Below are positions 25,490 to 34,280 of a stretch of 64,000 nucleotides of DNA, in pieces. A program made the position numbers and the translations under genes. Origin of the DNA: Geothrix fuzhouensis (lineage in GTDB: Bacteria; Acidobacteriota; Holophagae; Holophagales; Holophagaceae); the NCBI RefSeq assembly GCF_024609325.1, contig NZ_JANHMQ010000002.1, positions 808,310 through 872,309 on the forward strand, given 5' to 3'. Under the pieces are notes generated by a model. That model worked only from the letters and a program-made list of their open reading frames with translations. It searched no databases and was not told the origin of the DNA. How positions within the stretch are numbered: the first letter of the stretch is position 1; every line of letters begins with the position of its first letter.

Positions 25490-26848
25490 CTAGAAGGGAA
25501 GGTTGGGGGCGCCGCCCATCTTGGCCATGCGCTGCATGCGAGCCATGAACTTGGGATCGTTCATCTGGCCCATCATCTTCTTCGTCTCCACGTACTGCTT
25601 GATGAGCTGGTTGATCTCGCTCACGGGACGCCCGCAGCCTGCGGCGATGCGGCGCTTGCGCTTGCCGTCCAGCAGGTTGTGGTTGGCACGCTCGGCGGGC
25701 GTCATCGAATTGATGATGGCCTCCAGGTGCTTGATGCGCTTGTCGGTGGCCACGCTCGCCAACTGTTCCTTCATCTGCCCCAGGCCCGGCAGCATGCCCA
25801 GGATCTTGTTCATGGAGCCCAGCTTCTGCACCTGCTGGAACTGCTTGCGCATGTCTTCCAGAGTGAACTGGTTCTTGGCCAGACGCTTGGCCATGACCTC
25901 GGCTTCCTTCTCGTCGATCTTGTCCTTGGCGTGCTCGATGAGGCTGAGGACGTCGCCCATGCCGAGGATGCGTTGGGCCATGCGATCGGGATGGAAGCGC
26001 TGGAAATCCTCTAGTTTTTCGCCCTCGCCTACGAATTTCAGGGGCTGGCCCGTGGCCTGCTTGATGCTGAAGGCCGCGCCGCCGCGGGTGTCGCCATCCG
26101 TCTTGGTGAGCACCACGCCGGTGATGCCCAGCTTCTCGTGGAAGGCCGTGGCGCTGCGGACGGCGTCCTGACCGGTCATGGCATCGGCCACGAAGAGGAT
26201 CTCATCGGGCGAGGTGGCGGCCTTGATGCGGGCCAGCTCCTCCATCAGGGTTTCATCGAGATGCAGGCGGCCGGCGGTGTCCAGCACCACCACGTCCCAG
26301 CCCTTCAGCTTCGCCTCGGCCACGGCTGCCGCGCAGATGGCAACCGGATCCTTTTCCTCGGTGCGGAAAGAGGGCACTCCGGCATCCTTGGCCACCACGT
26401 GCAGCTGCTCGATGGCGGCGGGGCGGTAGACGTCGGCCGGCACCAGCAGGGGCGAGCGGCCCAGCTTCTTGAGAAACACCGCCAGCTTGCCGCAGGTGGT
26501 GGTCTTGCCGGCCCCCTGCAGGCCCACCATCATGACCACCGTCGGCGGCTTGGCCGCGAAGGTGAGGGGATATTCCGGCGCCTGGCCGCCCATGATCTCC
26601 ACCAGTTCCCGGTGGACGATGTCGATGAAGGCTTGGGTCGGGTTGAGGCCCTGCAGGACCTCCGCGCCCAGGGCCTTCTCCTTCACCCGCTGGAGGAAGG
26701 TGCGGGCCACGCTCACGTGGACATCCGCCTCCAGCAGGGCCATCCGTACTTCGCGCAGCACGGCTTCGAGGTTGGCTTCCGTCAGCTTCGACTGGCCCCG
26801 GAGAGACTTCATCGCCTGGCTGAGTTTCTGGGTGAGATTGTCGAACAT
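25490..26848 (-). CDS. ffh: Signal recognition particle protein Ffh (SRP54)
   Basis: A 452-residue GTPase that, with 4.5S RNA, targets nascent membrane proteins to FtsY. The N domain (MFDNLTQKLSQAMKSLRG onward) is followed by the G domain with P-loop GLQGAGKTTTCGKLA, DTAGRLHLDE and TKTDGDTRGG. The methionine-rich M domain has the RNA-binding helix-turn RRIAAGCGRPVSEIN. The canonical GSG of that turn is GCG here, a mild variant. The ATG at 26848 has no strong ribosome-binding site. It is divergent from the YyaL-type gene. Confidence 0.97.
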   Translation of the reverse strand: MFDNLTQKLSQAMKSLRGQSKLTEANLEAVLREVRMALLEADVHVSVARTFLQRVKEKALGAEVLQGLNPTQAFIDIVHRELVEIMGGQAPEYPLTFAAKPPTVVMMVGLQGAGKTTTCGKLAVFLKKLGRSPLLVPADVYRPAAIEQLHVVAKDAGVPSFRTEEKDPVAICAAAVAEAKLKGWDVVVLDTAGRLHLDETLMEELARIKAATSPDEILFVADAMTGQDAVRSATAFHEKLGITGVVLTKTDGDTRGGAAFSIKQATGQPLKFVGEGEKLEDFQRFHPDRMAQRILGMGDVLSLIEHAKDKIDEKEAEVMAKRLAKNQFTLEDMRKQFQQVQKLGSMNKILGMLPGLGQMKEQLASVATDKRIKHLEAIINSMTPAERANHNLLDGKRKRRIAAGCGRPVSEINQLIKQYVETKKMMGQMNDPKFMARMQRMAKMGGAPNLPF

Positions 26849-26951
26849 GGGACTCCGGTACGTACCAAAAGGTCCATTCTACCGGCGGGGAAGGGGTTTC
26901 CCCGGTTCGGAAGGACATCCTGGGGCATAATCCTGACTAGCGGAGTCGGAT

Positions 26952-28946
26952 ATGCCGAATCATCTGGTCGGAAGCCTCAGCCCCTACCTGCTCCAGCACG
27001 CCCACAACCCCGTGGATTGGCATCCTTGGGGCGAAGCGGCCATGGCCAAGGCGAAGGCGGAACAGAAGCCCATCTTTCTCAGCATCGGTTACAGCGCGTG
27101 CCACTGGTGCCATGTCATGGAGCGGGAGAGTTTCGAGAATCCCGCCGTGGCCGAGGTCCTGAACGCCCACTTCGTGAGCATCAAGGTGGACCGCGAGGAG
27201 CGGCCCGATCTGGACGACCTCTACATGGACGCCGTGCAGGCCATGACCGGCCGGGGCGGCTGGCCCATGAGCGTGTGGCTCACGCCGGACCTGGAGCCCT
27301 TCTACGGGGGCACCTACTTCCCGCCGGAGCCCCGGGGCGGGATGCCGGGCTTCATTCCGCTACTCACCCGCATCGCGGAGGTTTGGCGAGAGGATCGGGC
27401 TGGGGTGGTGACCCAGGCCGGCAAACTGGCGGCGGAACTTCAGCGCCAGGCGGCCGTGGAACCGGGCGACGGCTTGCCGGACGCGTCGGTCTTCGAGGCC
27501 GCCTTTCAGCAGCTCCGCCAGGGCTTCGATGCCCGTTGGGGTGGCTTCGGCCCGGCGCCCAAATTTCCGCAGGCCATGGCGGTGGAACTGATCCTGGCCC
27601 GGGGGACAGTGGAGGATCGGGCCATGGCCCTCCGCACCCTGGACGCCATGCGGGAAGGCGGCATGTACGACCACCTGGGTGGCGGCTTCGCCCGCTACAG
27701 CGTGGACGGCCAGTGGCTGGTGCCCCATTTCGAGAAGATGCTCTACGACAACGCCCAGCTGGCTGCCTGCTACCTGGCCGCCTTCCAGGCCACGGGAGAG
27801 GTCCGCTACGGCCAAGTGGCGCGGGAGACGCTGGACTACCTCCTGCGGGATCTGCGCGGTCCCCAAGGCGGCTTCCATTCCAGTGAGGATGCGGACAGCG
27901 AGGGCGAGGAGGGAAAGTTCTACCTCTTTACACCCGCCGAGGTCCGCGAAGCCCTGGGTGAGGCCGATGGCGCCCGCTTCTGCGCCGCCTTCGGCATCAC
28001 CGAGCCGGGGAACTTCGAACATGGCCACAGCGTGGTCCACCGGTTCTCCTGCCCCGCCGGGGTGGGCCTGGCGGAGAAGGAGGACCGCGCCCTGCGCGAC
28101 AAGCTGAGGCTCTGGCGAGACCGGCGCGTGCGTCCTGGCAAGGATGACAAGGTGCTGACCGCCTGGAACGGTCTGACGCTGTCGGCGTTGGCCCGGGGGT
28201 TCCAGGTGCTGGGTGACCCGCGCTATCTCGAGGCGGCGCGGGAGTGTGCCACGTTCCTGCGCCGGGAGTTGTGGCCGGAGGGGCACCTCCTGCGAGTGTG
28301 GCGGCAGGGCCAGGCCCACACCCGGGGCTTCCTGGAGGATCATGCGGCGGTGGTGGAGGGCCTGGTGGACCTCTACGAGGCCGGCTTCGATCCGGCCTGG
28401 CTGCGCTGGGCCGAAACGCTGGCCGAGAGCCTGCTGGCCCGCTTCCAGGATCCGGCGGAAGGTGGTTTCTTCAGCACCGAGGCCGACCAGAAAGACCTGA
28501 TCTTCCGGCAGAAGCCGGGCTTCGATAACGCCCTCCCCAGTGGCAACACACTGGCCGCGCGGGCCCTGCTGCGCCTGTCGCGGCACCTCCAACGGGAGGA
28601 CTTCCGGCAGGCTGCCGAAGGCGCCCTCCGCTGCTTCACGCCTTGGCTGCAGCGGGCCCCGCGGGCCTTTCTGGGCATGCTCAGTGCGTTGGACCTGGCC
28701 TTGCGCGAGCCCGTGGAGGTGGCCATCTCCGGTGATCCGGAACACCCCAAGATGCGGGACCTGCTGGCGGAGGTCCATCGTCGCCACCTGCCTGGTCGGG
28801 TCCTGTCCGTGTCCGAGGATCAGTTCCTGCCGCTCCATGAGGATCGGGTGGCCTCGGGGGAAGGTCCCTTGGTCTTCGTGTGCCGCGGCCGCACCTGTGC
28901 CCGGCCGGTGAGCACCCCGGAGGATCTGGCCGCGCTCCTCTACTGA
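26952..28946 (+). CDS. YyaL-type thioredoxin/glycosidase-fold protein (DUF255)
   Basis: A 664-residue protein of the widely conserved YyaL/SPATA20 family. The N-terminal thioredoxin-like domain (1-160) opens with [21 protein letters not shown] and has the active-site-like CHWC in [16 protein letters not shown]. The long C-terminal region (about 180-600) is an (alpha/alpha)-barrel of the glycosidase type, with [14 protein letters not shown] and [13 protein letters not shown]. The biochemical role of the family is not settled. The ATG at 26952 follows CGGAG at 7 nt. Confidence 0.95.
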   Translation: MPNHLVGSLSPYLLQHAHNPVDWHPWGEAAMAKAKAEQKPIFLSIGYSACHWCHVMERESFENPAVAEVLNAHFVSIKVDREERPDLDDLYMDAVQAMTGRGGWPMSVWLTPDLEPFYGGTYFPPEPRGGMPGFIPLLTRIAEVWREDRAGVVTQAGKLAAELQRQAAVEPGDGLPDASVFEAAFQQLRQGFDARWGGFGPAPKFPQAMAVELILARGTVEDRAMALRTLDAMREGGMYDHLGGGFARYSVDGQWLVPHFEKMLYDNAQLAACYLAAFQATGEVRYGQVARETLDYLLRDLRGPQGGFHSSEDADSEGEEGKFYLFTPAEVREALGEADGARFCAAFGITEPGNFEHGHSVVHRFSCPAGVGLAEKEDRALRDKLRLWRDRRVRPGKDDKVLTAWNGLTLSALARGFQVLGDPRYLEAARECATFLRRELWPEGHLLRVWRQGQAHTRGFLEDHAAVVEGLVDLYEAGFDPAWLRWAETLAESLLARFQDPAEGGFFSTEADQKDLIFRQKPGFDNALPSGNTLAARALLRLSRHLQREDFRQAAEGALRCFTPWLQRAPRAFLGMLSALDLALREPVEVAISGDPEHPKMRDLLAEVHRRHLPGRVLSVSEDQFLPLHEDRVASGEGPLVFVCRGRTCARPVSTPEDLAALLY

Positions 28947-29057
28947 TCACCTGGATGTGACCCGATCCTCTGGGGTAGGAAGGCTACACTGGGACCACAC
29001 CACGCGGGCGTCCGCGGACTCCGTGGTCTGCGCATGGTCATGTAAAAAGGGGCTGCC

Positions 29058-30788
29058 ATGAAGACCTTTGTGTTGAACATCGACCCGCTGACGGGCGAGG
29101 AGTACTACGAGGTCTATGTCAGGGGCCGGCAGCTGCTGAACAATCCCCATCTGAACAAGGCTTCCGCCTTCACCAAGGAGGAGCGCCTGGGCCTGGGCCT
29201 GGATGGCATGCTGCGGCCTGGCATCTCCACCCTGGAATCCCAACTCGACCGGACCTATGAGGCATTCCTGCGGAAGCCCGACGACCTGGAGAAGTACATC
29301 TACCTGTCGGGGCTCCTGGACCGTAACGAGGTGCTGTTCTATCGCCTCCTGGTGGACCACCTGGACGAGATGGTGCCCATCATCTACACCCCCACCGTCG
29401 GCCAGGCCTGCCTCCAGTTGAGCCACATCCAGCGTCGGTACCGGGGCATCTACATCACGCCCGAGAACATCGCGAACATCGACCAGATTTTCCAGGGGCT
29501 CTCCCAGCCGCAGGTCAACCTCATCGTGGTGACGGATGGCGAGCGCATCCTCGGCCTGGGCGACTTGGGCTCCGACGGCATGGGCATCCCCGTGGGCAAG
29601 GTGAGCCTCTATGTGGCCGCCGGTGGGGTCCATCCTGGCGTCTGCCTGCCCGTCACCCTTGATGTGGGCACCAACAACCCCCGCCTGCTGGAGGATCCGC
29701 TGTATCTGGGCATCCGCAGGCCCCGGCTGCGTGGCGCCGAGTACGAGGAACTGGTCGAGAAGTTCGTGCTCGGCGTGAAGCGCAATTTCCCCGGCGCGCT
29801 GCTCCAGTGGGAGGATTTCGCCAAACACACGGCCTTCAAGAATCTCGACCGCTACCGCGAACGGATTCTCTCTTTCAACGACGACATCCAAGGCACGGGC
29901 TCCACAGCCCTCGCAGCCCTGATGACGGCCATGCGCATCAAGAAGAGCCGCTTCCAGGACGAGCGCTACGTCATCGTGGGCATGGGCCAGGCCGGCACCG
30001 GCATCGCCATGAACATCCGCGCGGCCCTGAAGGCGGAGGGCCTGTCCGACGAGGAGGCCCGCAAGCGCATCTTCGCCGTGGACATGCAGGGCCTGCTCAT
30101 CGAAGGCGATCCCCTGCTGGAGGGCCCGCAGCTGCCGCTAGCCCAGTGCCGGTCCGCGGTGGAGGGCTGGAAGCTGGACGATCCCTCCCGCATCAGCCTG
30201 CAGGACGTGGTACGCAACGCGCATCCCACCGTGCTCATCGGCGTCACAGCCCAGCCGAACCTCTTCGACGAGGCCATCCTGGCGGAGACCGCCAAGCATT
30301 CCGAGCGCCCCATCGTGCTGGCCCTCTCGAACCCCACCCACAAGTGCGAGTGCTCGCCTGAAGCGGTCTGGAAGGCCACCGACGGCAAGGGCCTGGTGGC
30401 CACGGGCAGTCCCTTCGCGCCCATGGACTGGAAGGGCCGCAAGCTCCAGGCCTCCCAGTGCAACAACATGTATATCTTCCCTGGCGTGGGCCTCGGCGCC
30501 CTGGTCTGCAAGGCCACCCGGATCACGGACAGCATGTTCCTGGCGGGCAGCAAGGCCATCAGCGCCTTCGTGACACCGGAACAGGAGGCCACGGGCCTGC
30601 TGCTGCCGGAGATGAAGGACATCCGCCAAGTCTCGGCCGCCGTGGCCAAGGCTGTGAGCAAGGAGGCGCGGGACGCGGGGCTCGGCCGGCTGCTGAATGA
30701 CGAGCAGTTGGACGCCATCATCGTCAAGGCCCAGTGGGATCCGCATTACACCGCCTATCGCGCGGGAACGCCTCGCCACTCGGATTGA
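29058..30788 (+). CDS. NAD(P)-dependent malic enzyme (large type)
   Basis: A 576-residue malic enzyme of the SfcA/eukaryotic length class, which oxidatively decarboxylates malate to pyruvate. The motifs are YTPTVGQAC with the catalytic tyrosine, GLGDLGSDGMGIPVGK, the metal-site NDDIQGTGSTA and the dinucleotide-binding VGMGQAGTGIA. It has NPTHKCE and GVGLGALVCKA near the C-terminus. The cofactor preference cannot be told reliably. The ATG at 29058 is preceded by AAGGGG. A 111-nt leader with a GACCAC...GTGGTC inverted repeat precedes it. It fits with glpX in gluconeogenic metabolism. Confidence 0.96.
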   Translation: MKTFVLNIDPLTGEEYYEVYVRGRQLLNNPHLNKASAFTKEERLGLGLDGMLRPGISTLESQLDRTYEAFLRKPDDLEKYIYLSGLLDRNEVLFYRLLVDHLDEMVPIIYTPTVGQACLQLSHIQRRYRGIYITPENIANIDQIFQGLSQPQVNLIVVTDGERILGLGDLGSDGMGIPVGKVSLYVAAGGVHPGVCLPVTLDVGTNNPRLLEDPLYLGIRRPRLRGAEYEELVEKFVLGVKRNFPGALLQWEDFAKHTAFKNLDRYRERILSFNDDIQGTGSTALAALMTAMRIKKSRFQDERYVIVGMGQAGTGIAMNIRAALKAEGLSDEEARKRIFAVDMQGLLIEGDPLLEGPQLPLAQCRSAVEGWKLDDPSRISLQDVVRNAHPTVLIGVTAQPNLFDEAILAETAKHSERPIVLALSNPTHKCECSPEAVWKATDGKGLVATGSPFAPMDWKGRKLQASQCNNMYIFPGVGLGALVCKATRITDSMFLAGSKAISAFVTPEQEATGLLLPEMKDIRQVSAAVAKAVSKEARDAGLGRLLNDEQLDAIIVKAQWDPHYTAYRAGTPRHSD

Positions 30789-31192
30789 TGCCAGGACAGA
30801 TTTTCCCCTTGAGGGTGCCGGGGGCTGGCCTAGCCTTTGAGGTCGGGAAGAGACTCTCTTTCCTCCCTCGGGGCGACCGTTTACGCCAGCCCCTTCCGGC
30901 CCATGCACCAACCGGCCGAGACACTTGGGCACCCTTCGGGGTGCCCTTTCTATTGTCCGGGGGTCCTCCCGGCAACGCATGCGTTGCCAGGATCAATGGG
31001 CGCGCTTGCGCGCACACCCCCGGGCCCCCGCGGCAAAACCCGGCAGAGCCGGGCTTTGCCTGGCTCCAGGTCCCTTGGGCCCTGCGCTGTTCTTTCGTCC
31101 GGGGGGCCTTGGGCTTCGCGCCTCCATGGATGGCAATGCCTTGCGTGGCTCCCTGGTTCTGGCCTTTTCCGCCAGGGCCTTCTGAGCAGGCC
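30789..31192. other. Non-coding gap with inverted repeats, possible small transcript
   Basis: No reading frame with family features is present in this 400-nt gap. The left part has a long-range pairing (GGGGCTGGC near 30820 with GCCAGCCCC near 30895) enclosing a purine/pyrimidine stem, and it ends at a clear intrinsic terminator (30927-30954). That terminator could serve the malic enzyme mRNA or a separate RNA of roughly 120-160 nt. The right part holds a perfect 18-bp palindrome GGCAACGCATGCGTTGCC (30971-30988) and GC-rich low-complexity sequence up to the blaI promoter. Confidence 0.4.
30927..30954 (+). terminator. Rho-independent terminator with TTCG loop
   Basis: An 8-bp stem GGGCACCC/GGGTGCCC closes a TTCG tetraloop and is followed by TTTCTATT. 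It lies 139 nt after the malic enzyme stop. Confidence 0.8.
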
Positions 31193-31241
31193 TTGACAAG
31201 GGGATGGAACTACACAAAATAGTCTACACAATCTTGTGTAG
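31193..31241 (+). promoter_or_regulatory. blaI promoter with BlaI/MecI-type operator
   Basis: A consensus -35 TTGACA (31193-31198) is followed by an AT-rich -10 area (31216-31222). Overlapping and just after it is a perfect palindrome CTACACAA-TC-TTGTGTAG (31224-31241), preceded by a second CTACACAA half at 31210-31217. TACA/TGTA palindromes are the known recognition pattern of BlaI/MecI repressors, so this is very likely the repressor's own operator. Confidence 0.8.
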
Positions 31242-31248
31242 GATTCTC

Positions 31249-31620
31249 GTGACACGCCCCCTCAAGCCAACTGACGTGGAGCTCAAGTTCCTGCGCATTT
31301 TGTGGGATTTGGGCCCCTCCACCGTGAAGGAAGTCCATGCCTGCCTGAACCGCAGGGAGGCCTACGCCTATACCGGCGTGTTGCGGATGCTGCAGGTGAT
31401 GCTGGACAAGGGGCTGGTGACTCGCGACGAACGGCAGCGCAGCCATGTCTATGCCCCGGCCCACAGCCGCGCGGCCATGGAAGGTGGCCTGGTGGCGGAC
31501 CTGACCGAGCGCCTCTTCGGAGGCTCCGCCGCGACGCTCGTGCTTGCGGCCCTCCAGTCCGGACCGGTCAGCCCCGAGGAGAAGGCCCGCATCCGCGACC
31601 TGCTGGGCAGGGAGGAGTGA
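31249..31620 (+). CDS. BlaI/MecI family transcriptional repressor
   Basis: A 123-residue winged-helix repressor. MTRPLKPTDVELKFLRILWD, the VKEVHACLNRR recognition region and VLRMLQVMLDKGLVTRDE wing match BlaI/MecI; the C-terminal helices form the dimer domain, ending at GREE. In the classical system the repressor is cleaved by, or through, the membrane protease BlaR1. The GTG at 31249 was chosen because AGGA lies six nt upstream and the protein then starts at the family's usual N-terminus; the upstream ATG at 31204 would put the operator palindrome inside the coding region. It shares one nt with the next gene (TGATG). Confidence 0.93.
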   Translation: MTRPLKPTDVELKFLRILWDLGPSTVKEVHACLNRREAYAYTGVLRMLQVMLDKGLVTRDERQRSHVYAPAHSRAAMEGGLVADLTERLFGGSAATLVLAALQSGPVSPEEKARIRDLLGREE

Positions 31621-33362
31621 TGGATTCCTTCATCCAGATGCTTGGGTGGGCCCTCATCCACGCGCTCTGGCAGGGCTGCCTGCTCGTGCTGGTGGCGGCC
31701 TGGGGTGGGCGTTCCCTACCTGGAAGGGCGCGTCACCGGTTGAACGGTCTGATCCTGCTTTTGTGCCTCGTGCTACCGGTCGCCACCGCCTGGAACGTCC
31801 ACGGGCCTGGGGGGGGACCCGGGATGGCCGACCGGACCCTGCCGGTTCAGGAAGTGTCCTCAACCCTCCGGCACCCAGCTCGGCCGGTTGCTGAACCTTG
31901 GCTCGAACGCCTGGAGGCATCGCTCCAGCCCAAGTTGCCAGGGCTGGTGCTTCTGTGGGCCGTGGGCGCCGGCCTCATGGCCCTGCGCCTGGTGGGCGGG
32001 TTCGCCCTCAACCTTCGCCGGCAGCGCCAGGGGCTTCCGGCGCCCGAGGAATGGCAGACCAGGCTGGGCACCCTGGCCCGGCGCCTGGGCATCCTGCGGC
32101 CCGTTCGTCTGCTGCTGGCAGCGCGGGGGCATACCCCCATGACCATGGGCCTGTGGAAACCCGTGATCCTCCTTCCAGCGGCTTTTCTCACCAGCCTCCC
32201 GCCGGCCTACCTGGAGGCGCTGCTGGCCCATGAACTGGCGCACGTGCATCGGCTGGACTACCTCAGCAACCTGCTCCAGGGCCTCGCCGAAACCCTGCTC
32301 TTCTTCCACCCGGCCATCTGGTGGCTCTCGGCCCGCATCCGGGCCGAACGGGAGGAACACTCCGACGACCTTGCAGCCCAGTGCCTGGGCGACCCGCGAC
32401 AGCTGGCCCTGGCCCTCAATGCGCTGGATGACCTCCAGCCTGCCAACCACCCCGTGTTCCCGGCCCTTGCGGCCCGTGGAGGAACCTTGCTCACGCGCAT
32501 CGAACATCTGCTCTCGCCTCGCCCCCGGGCGGGCTCCCCCTGGGGGCTACTCACCCTGCTGCTGATTCCCTGCGCCGCGCTGGCCTTGCGGGCGGCCCTG
32601 CCGGGCCAGCCCCCCATCGGCGCCCCTCCAGACGTGATCGCCAAGCTTGATGCCCTGGCGGCCAAAGAAGGCCTGGATCCCCAGCTGCTCCGCAGCATGG
32701 CCTGGGTGGAGAGTGGCTTCAACACCGCGGCCAGGAGCCCCAGAGGCGCCACAGGCCTGCTCCAGGTCATGCCCGAGACGGCCCGGAAATACGGGGCGGT
32801 GGATCCGGGCGATCCCGCCCAGGTGATGGCGGCGGGCGCGAAATACCTGCGGGTGCTCCTGGACCGTTATCAGGGAGATGTGCCGAAGGCCGTGGCGGCC
32901 TACAACTGCGGCGAGAAGGCCCTGGAGGAAGGGCGCATCACTGAGGAAGCCACCCGCTACCGGGCCCTGGTGTTGGATGTGCTGGCCGCGAAAGCCGTGC
33001 AGCCCGAGATCCCGTTGGCGGAAGGAGAAGTCCAGGGGGTCATCCGGCGCACGAGAGGCGACGAACTGATGATCCACCTGCGCGCCAACGGACGCGGGAA
33101 CCTGAAGGTGGACCTTCTGCCCGCAGATGGCTCCAAGGCCATCGGGACGGTCCGCATCGGGGGGAAGGAACCTGGTGGGACCTTCAACGTGGGTCCGTGG
33201 ATGGAATTCCGACCGAAGGTCGTGGTCAAGGCTCCCAAGGCCGGAGTGGCCCTGCTGATCCATTGCGAGGATCCCGGCACCGGCTGGAAGGGCGAAATCC
33301 TTGCGCCGCTGGATGGCCCCTGGAAGACGTTCACCTTCCGGATGCAGCCTTCCAAACCCTGA
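31620..33362 (+). CDS. BlaR1-like M56 protease fused to lytic transglycosylase domain
   Basis: A 580-residue protein. The N-terminal M56 membrane-protease part has hydrophobic segments at about 10-28, 42-58, 108-128 and 309-326, with the zinc site HELAH at 204-208 and a downstream EREEHSDD supplying the third ligand. After the fourth helix, where BlaR1 carries its extracellular penicillin-binding sensor, this protein has an SLT lytic-transglycosylase domain (about 337-455): LLRSMAWVESGFN with catalytic E364, GATGLLQVMPETARKYG and AAYNCGEKAL. A beta-rich tail of about 110 residues follows. SLT domains bind and cleave peptidoglycan glycan strands. With blaI directly upstream, the pair looks like a cell-wall-sensing anti-repressor circuit; sensing is inferred. 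No beta-lactamase gene is nearby. Confidence 0.92.
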   Translation: MDSFIQMLGWALIHALWQGCLLVLVAAWGGRSLPGRARHRLNGLILLLCLVLPVATAWNVHGPGGGPGMADRTLPVQEVSSTLRHPARPVAEPWLERLEASLQPKLPGLVLLWAVGAGLMALRLVGGFALNLRRQRQGLPAPEEWQTRLGTLARRLGILRPVRLLLAARGHTPMTMGLWKPVILLPAAFLTSLPPAYLEALLAHELAHVHRLDYLSNLLQGLAETLLFFHPAIWWLSARIRAEREEHSDDLAAQCLGDPRQLALALNALDDLQPANHPVFPALAARGGTLLTRIEHLLSPRPRAGSPWGLLTLLLIPCAALALRAALPGQPPIGAPPDVIAKLDALAAKEGLDPQLLRSMAWVESGFNTAARSPRGATGLLQVMPETARKYGAVDPGDPAQVMAAGAKYLRVLLDRYQGDVPKAVAAYNCGEKALEEGRITEEATRYRALVLDVLAAKAVQPEIPLAEGEVQGVIRRTRGDELMIHLRANGRGNLKVDLLPADGSKAIGTVRIGGKEPGGTFNVGPWMEFRPKVVVKAPKAGVALLIHCEDPGTGWKGEILAPLDGPWKTFTFRMQPSKP

Positions 33363-33373
33363 GCTTCCCCGTA

Positions 33374-33408
33374 CGCAGAACGGCCCGGCATCGCCGGGCC
33401 GTTCTGCG
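33374..33408. terminator. Bidirectional 16-bp hairpin between convergent genes
   Basis: A perfect 16-bp stem starting CGCAGAACGGCCCGGC with an ATC loop, placed 11 nt after the M56-SLT stop and 12 nt before the end of the convergent small gene. It has no T-run but is very stable. Confidence 0.65.
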
Positions 33409-33420
33409 CAGGAGCCGGCC

Positions 33421-33621
33421 TCAGGCCGCGAAGGTCCGGTGGCTCCGGTGCATGACTTCGGCTTCGAGCTCGGCCTCAAGGGCCTGGACCTGACGGAGGA
33501 CAGCGAGGCCGCGCGGGGACGCGCTCATCTGGCGCTCAAGCTGGTTGAAGACTTCGTGCAGCCGCTCAGCGGTGGTCCAGAAGGCCGGGTTGTGCTGTCG
33601 AACGCTGGTATCCATGTGCAT
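33421..33621 (-). CDS. Small predicted helical protein, unknown
   Basis: A 66-residue hypothetical protein (MHMDTSVRQHNPAFW...), mostly alpha-helical with an amphipathic stretch FNQLERQMSASPRGLAVLRQ and a Glu/Ala-rich helix after it. No family is recognised. The ATG at 33621 was chosen because GGAG lies exactly five nt upstream; three further ATGs (33645-33651) have no ribosome-binding site. A CRP/FNR-type palindrome lies about 54 nt upstream, so expression may be controlled by that regulator class. The base composition and codon pattern are like its neighbours. Confidence 0.6.
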   Translation of the reverse strand: MHMDTSVRQHNPAFWTTAERLHEVFNQLERQMSASPRGLAVLRQVQALEAELEAEVMHRSHRTFAA

Positions 33622-33674
33622 GGCGGCTCCGTGCTTGCTGGACATCATCATCGTCTTTGATGATCACCAATGCT

Positions 33675-33690
33675 AGTGATAGACATCACA
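33675..33690 (-). promoter_or_regulatory. CRP/FNR-family binding-site candidate
   Basis: Read on the minus strand TGTGA-TGTCTA-TCACT fits the TGTGA-N6-TCACA pattern with one mismatch. It lies in an AT-richer 130-nt gap between the small gene and ruvC that is crowded with GTGA/TCAC half-sites, including a perfect TGACC-TTCA-GGTCA at 33760-33773. Confidence 0.5.
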
Positions 33691-33785
33691 AGAAATGTCA
33701 CGAGTTACGCGACTTTTTGTCATGTCTTGCGTGACAATTTATCAAAGCCTTGAAAAACATGACCTTCAGGTCACGCATGGCGGGA

Positions 33786-34280
33786 TCAGGCCCGCCTGGA
33801 AGCCAGTAAATGGCCGATCGCCACGGCCGCCGCGTCGGCCGCATCGACCGCCAGGGGCTCCTTGAGGTTCAGCAGGGTCATCACCATCTTCCCCACCTGG
33901 CTCTTGTCCGCCCAGCCGTAGCCGCTCACGGCCTTCTTCACCTGCATGGGGTTGTAGTCGCCCACGGGCAGGCCGTGCAGGGCCCCCGTGAGCAGGATCC
34001 CCCCCCGGATCTGGCCCAGCTTCAGGGCGGTGGCGGCATTCTTTTCCACGAAGGGCGATTCCACGGCCATGAAGCCGGGGTGGTGAGCGGCGATGGCTTC
34101 CGTCAACCGTTCGTGGATGTGGAAGATCCGCTGGTCGAAATCGGCTCCCCGGGGGCTGCGGATGACACCGGCCTCGACCAGGGTCATCCGGGATCCGAAA
34201 CGTTCCACCACGGCCCAGCCACAGGCCAGGGAGCCCGGATCCACCCCCAGGCAACGGACCGGCGACGGTGCGACGATCAT
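33786..34280 (-). CDS. ruvC: Holliday junction resolvase RuvC
   Basis: A 164-residue endonuclease that cuts Holliday junctions with RuvAB. Acidic catalytic residues are in CLGVDPGS, AVESPFVEKNAATALKLGQ and DAADAAAVAIGH; the DNA-binding YNPMQVKKAVSGYGWADK is also conserved. Full length. The ATG overlaps the rnr stop by 4 nt (ATGA), so it is coupled to rnr. Confidence 0.96.
   Translation of the reverse strand: MIVAPSPVRCLGVDPGSLACGWAVVERFGSRMTLVEAGVIRSPRGADFDQRIFHIHERLTEAIAAHHPGFMAVESPFVEKNAATALKLGQIRGGILLTGALHGLPVGDYNPMQVKKAVSGYGWADKSQVGKMVMTLLNLKEPLAVDAADAAAVAIGHLLASRRA

Noticed and set aside
28947-29057. Riboswitch in the malic enzyme leader
   Set aside because: A GACCAC/GTGGTC pairing and a small GCGG hairpin are present, but no known aptamer core is recognisable.
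30812-30954. 6S RNA
   Set aside because: A long-range stem exists, but the typical closed-bubble-terminal arrangement and conserved bulge sequences could not be found by eye.
31620-33362. True beta-lactam sensor BlaR1
   Set aside because: The extracellular part lacks the SxxK/SxN/KTG motifs of penicillin-binding domains and instead shows SLT motifs; no beta-lactamase gene is nearby.
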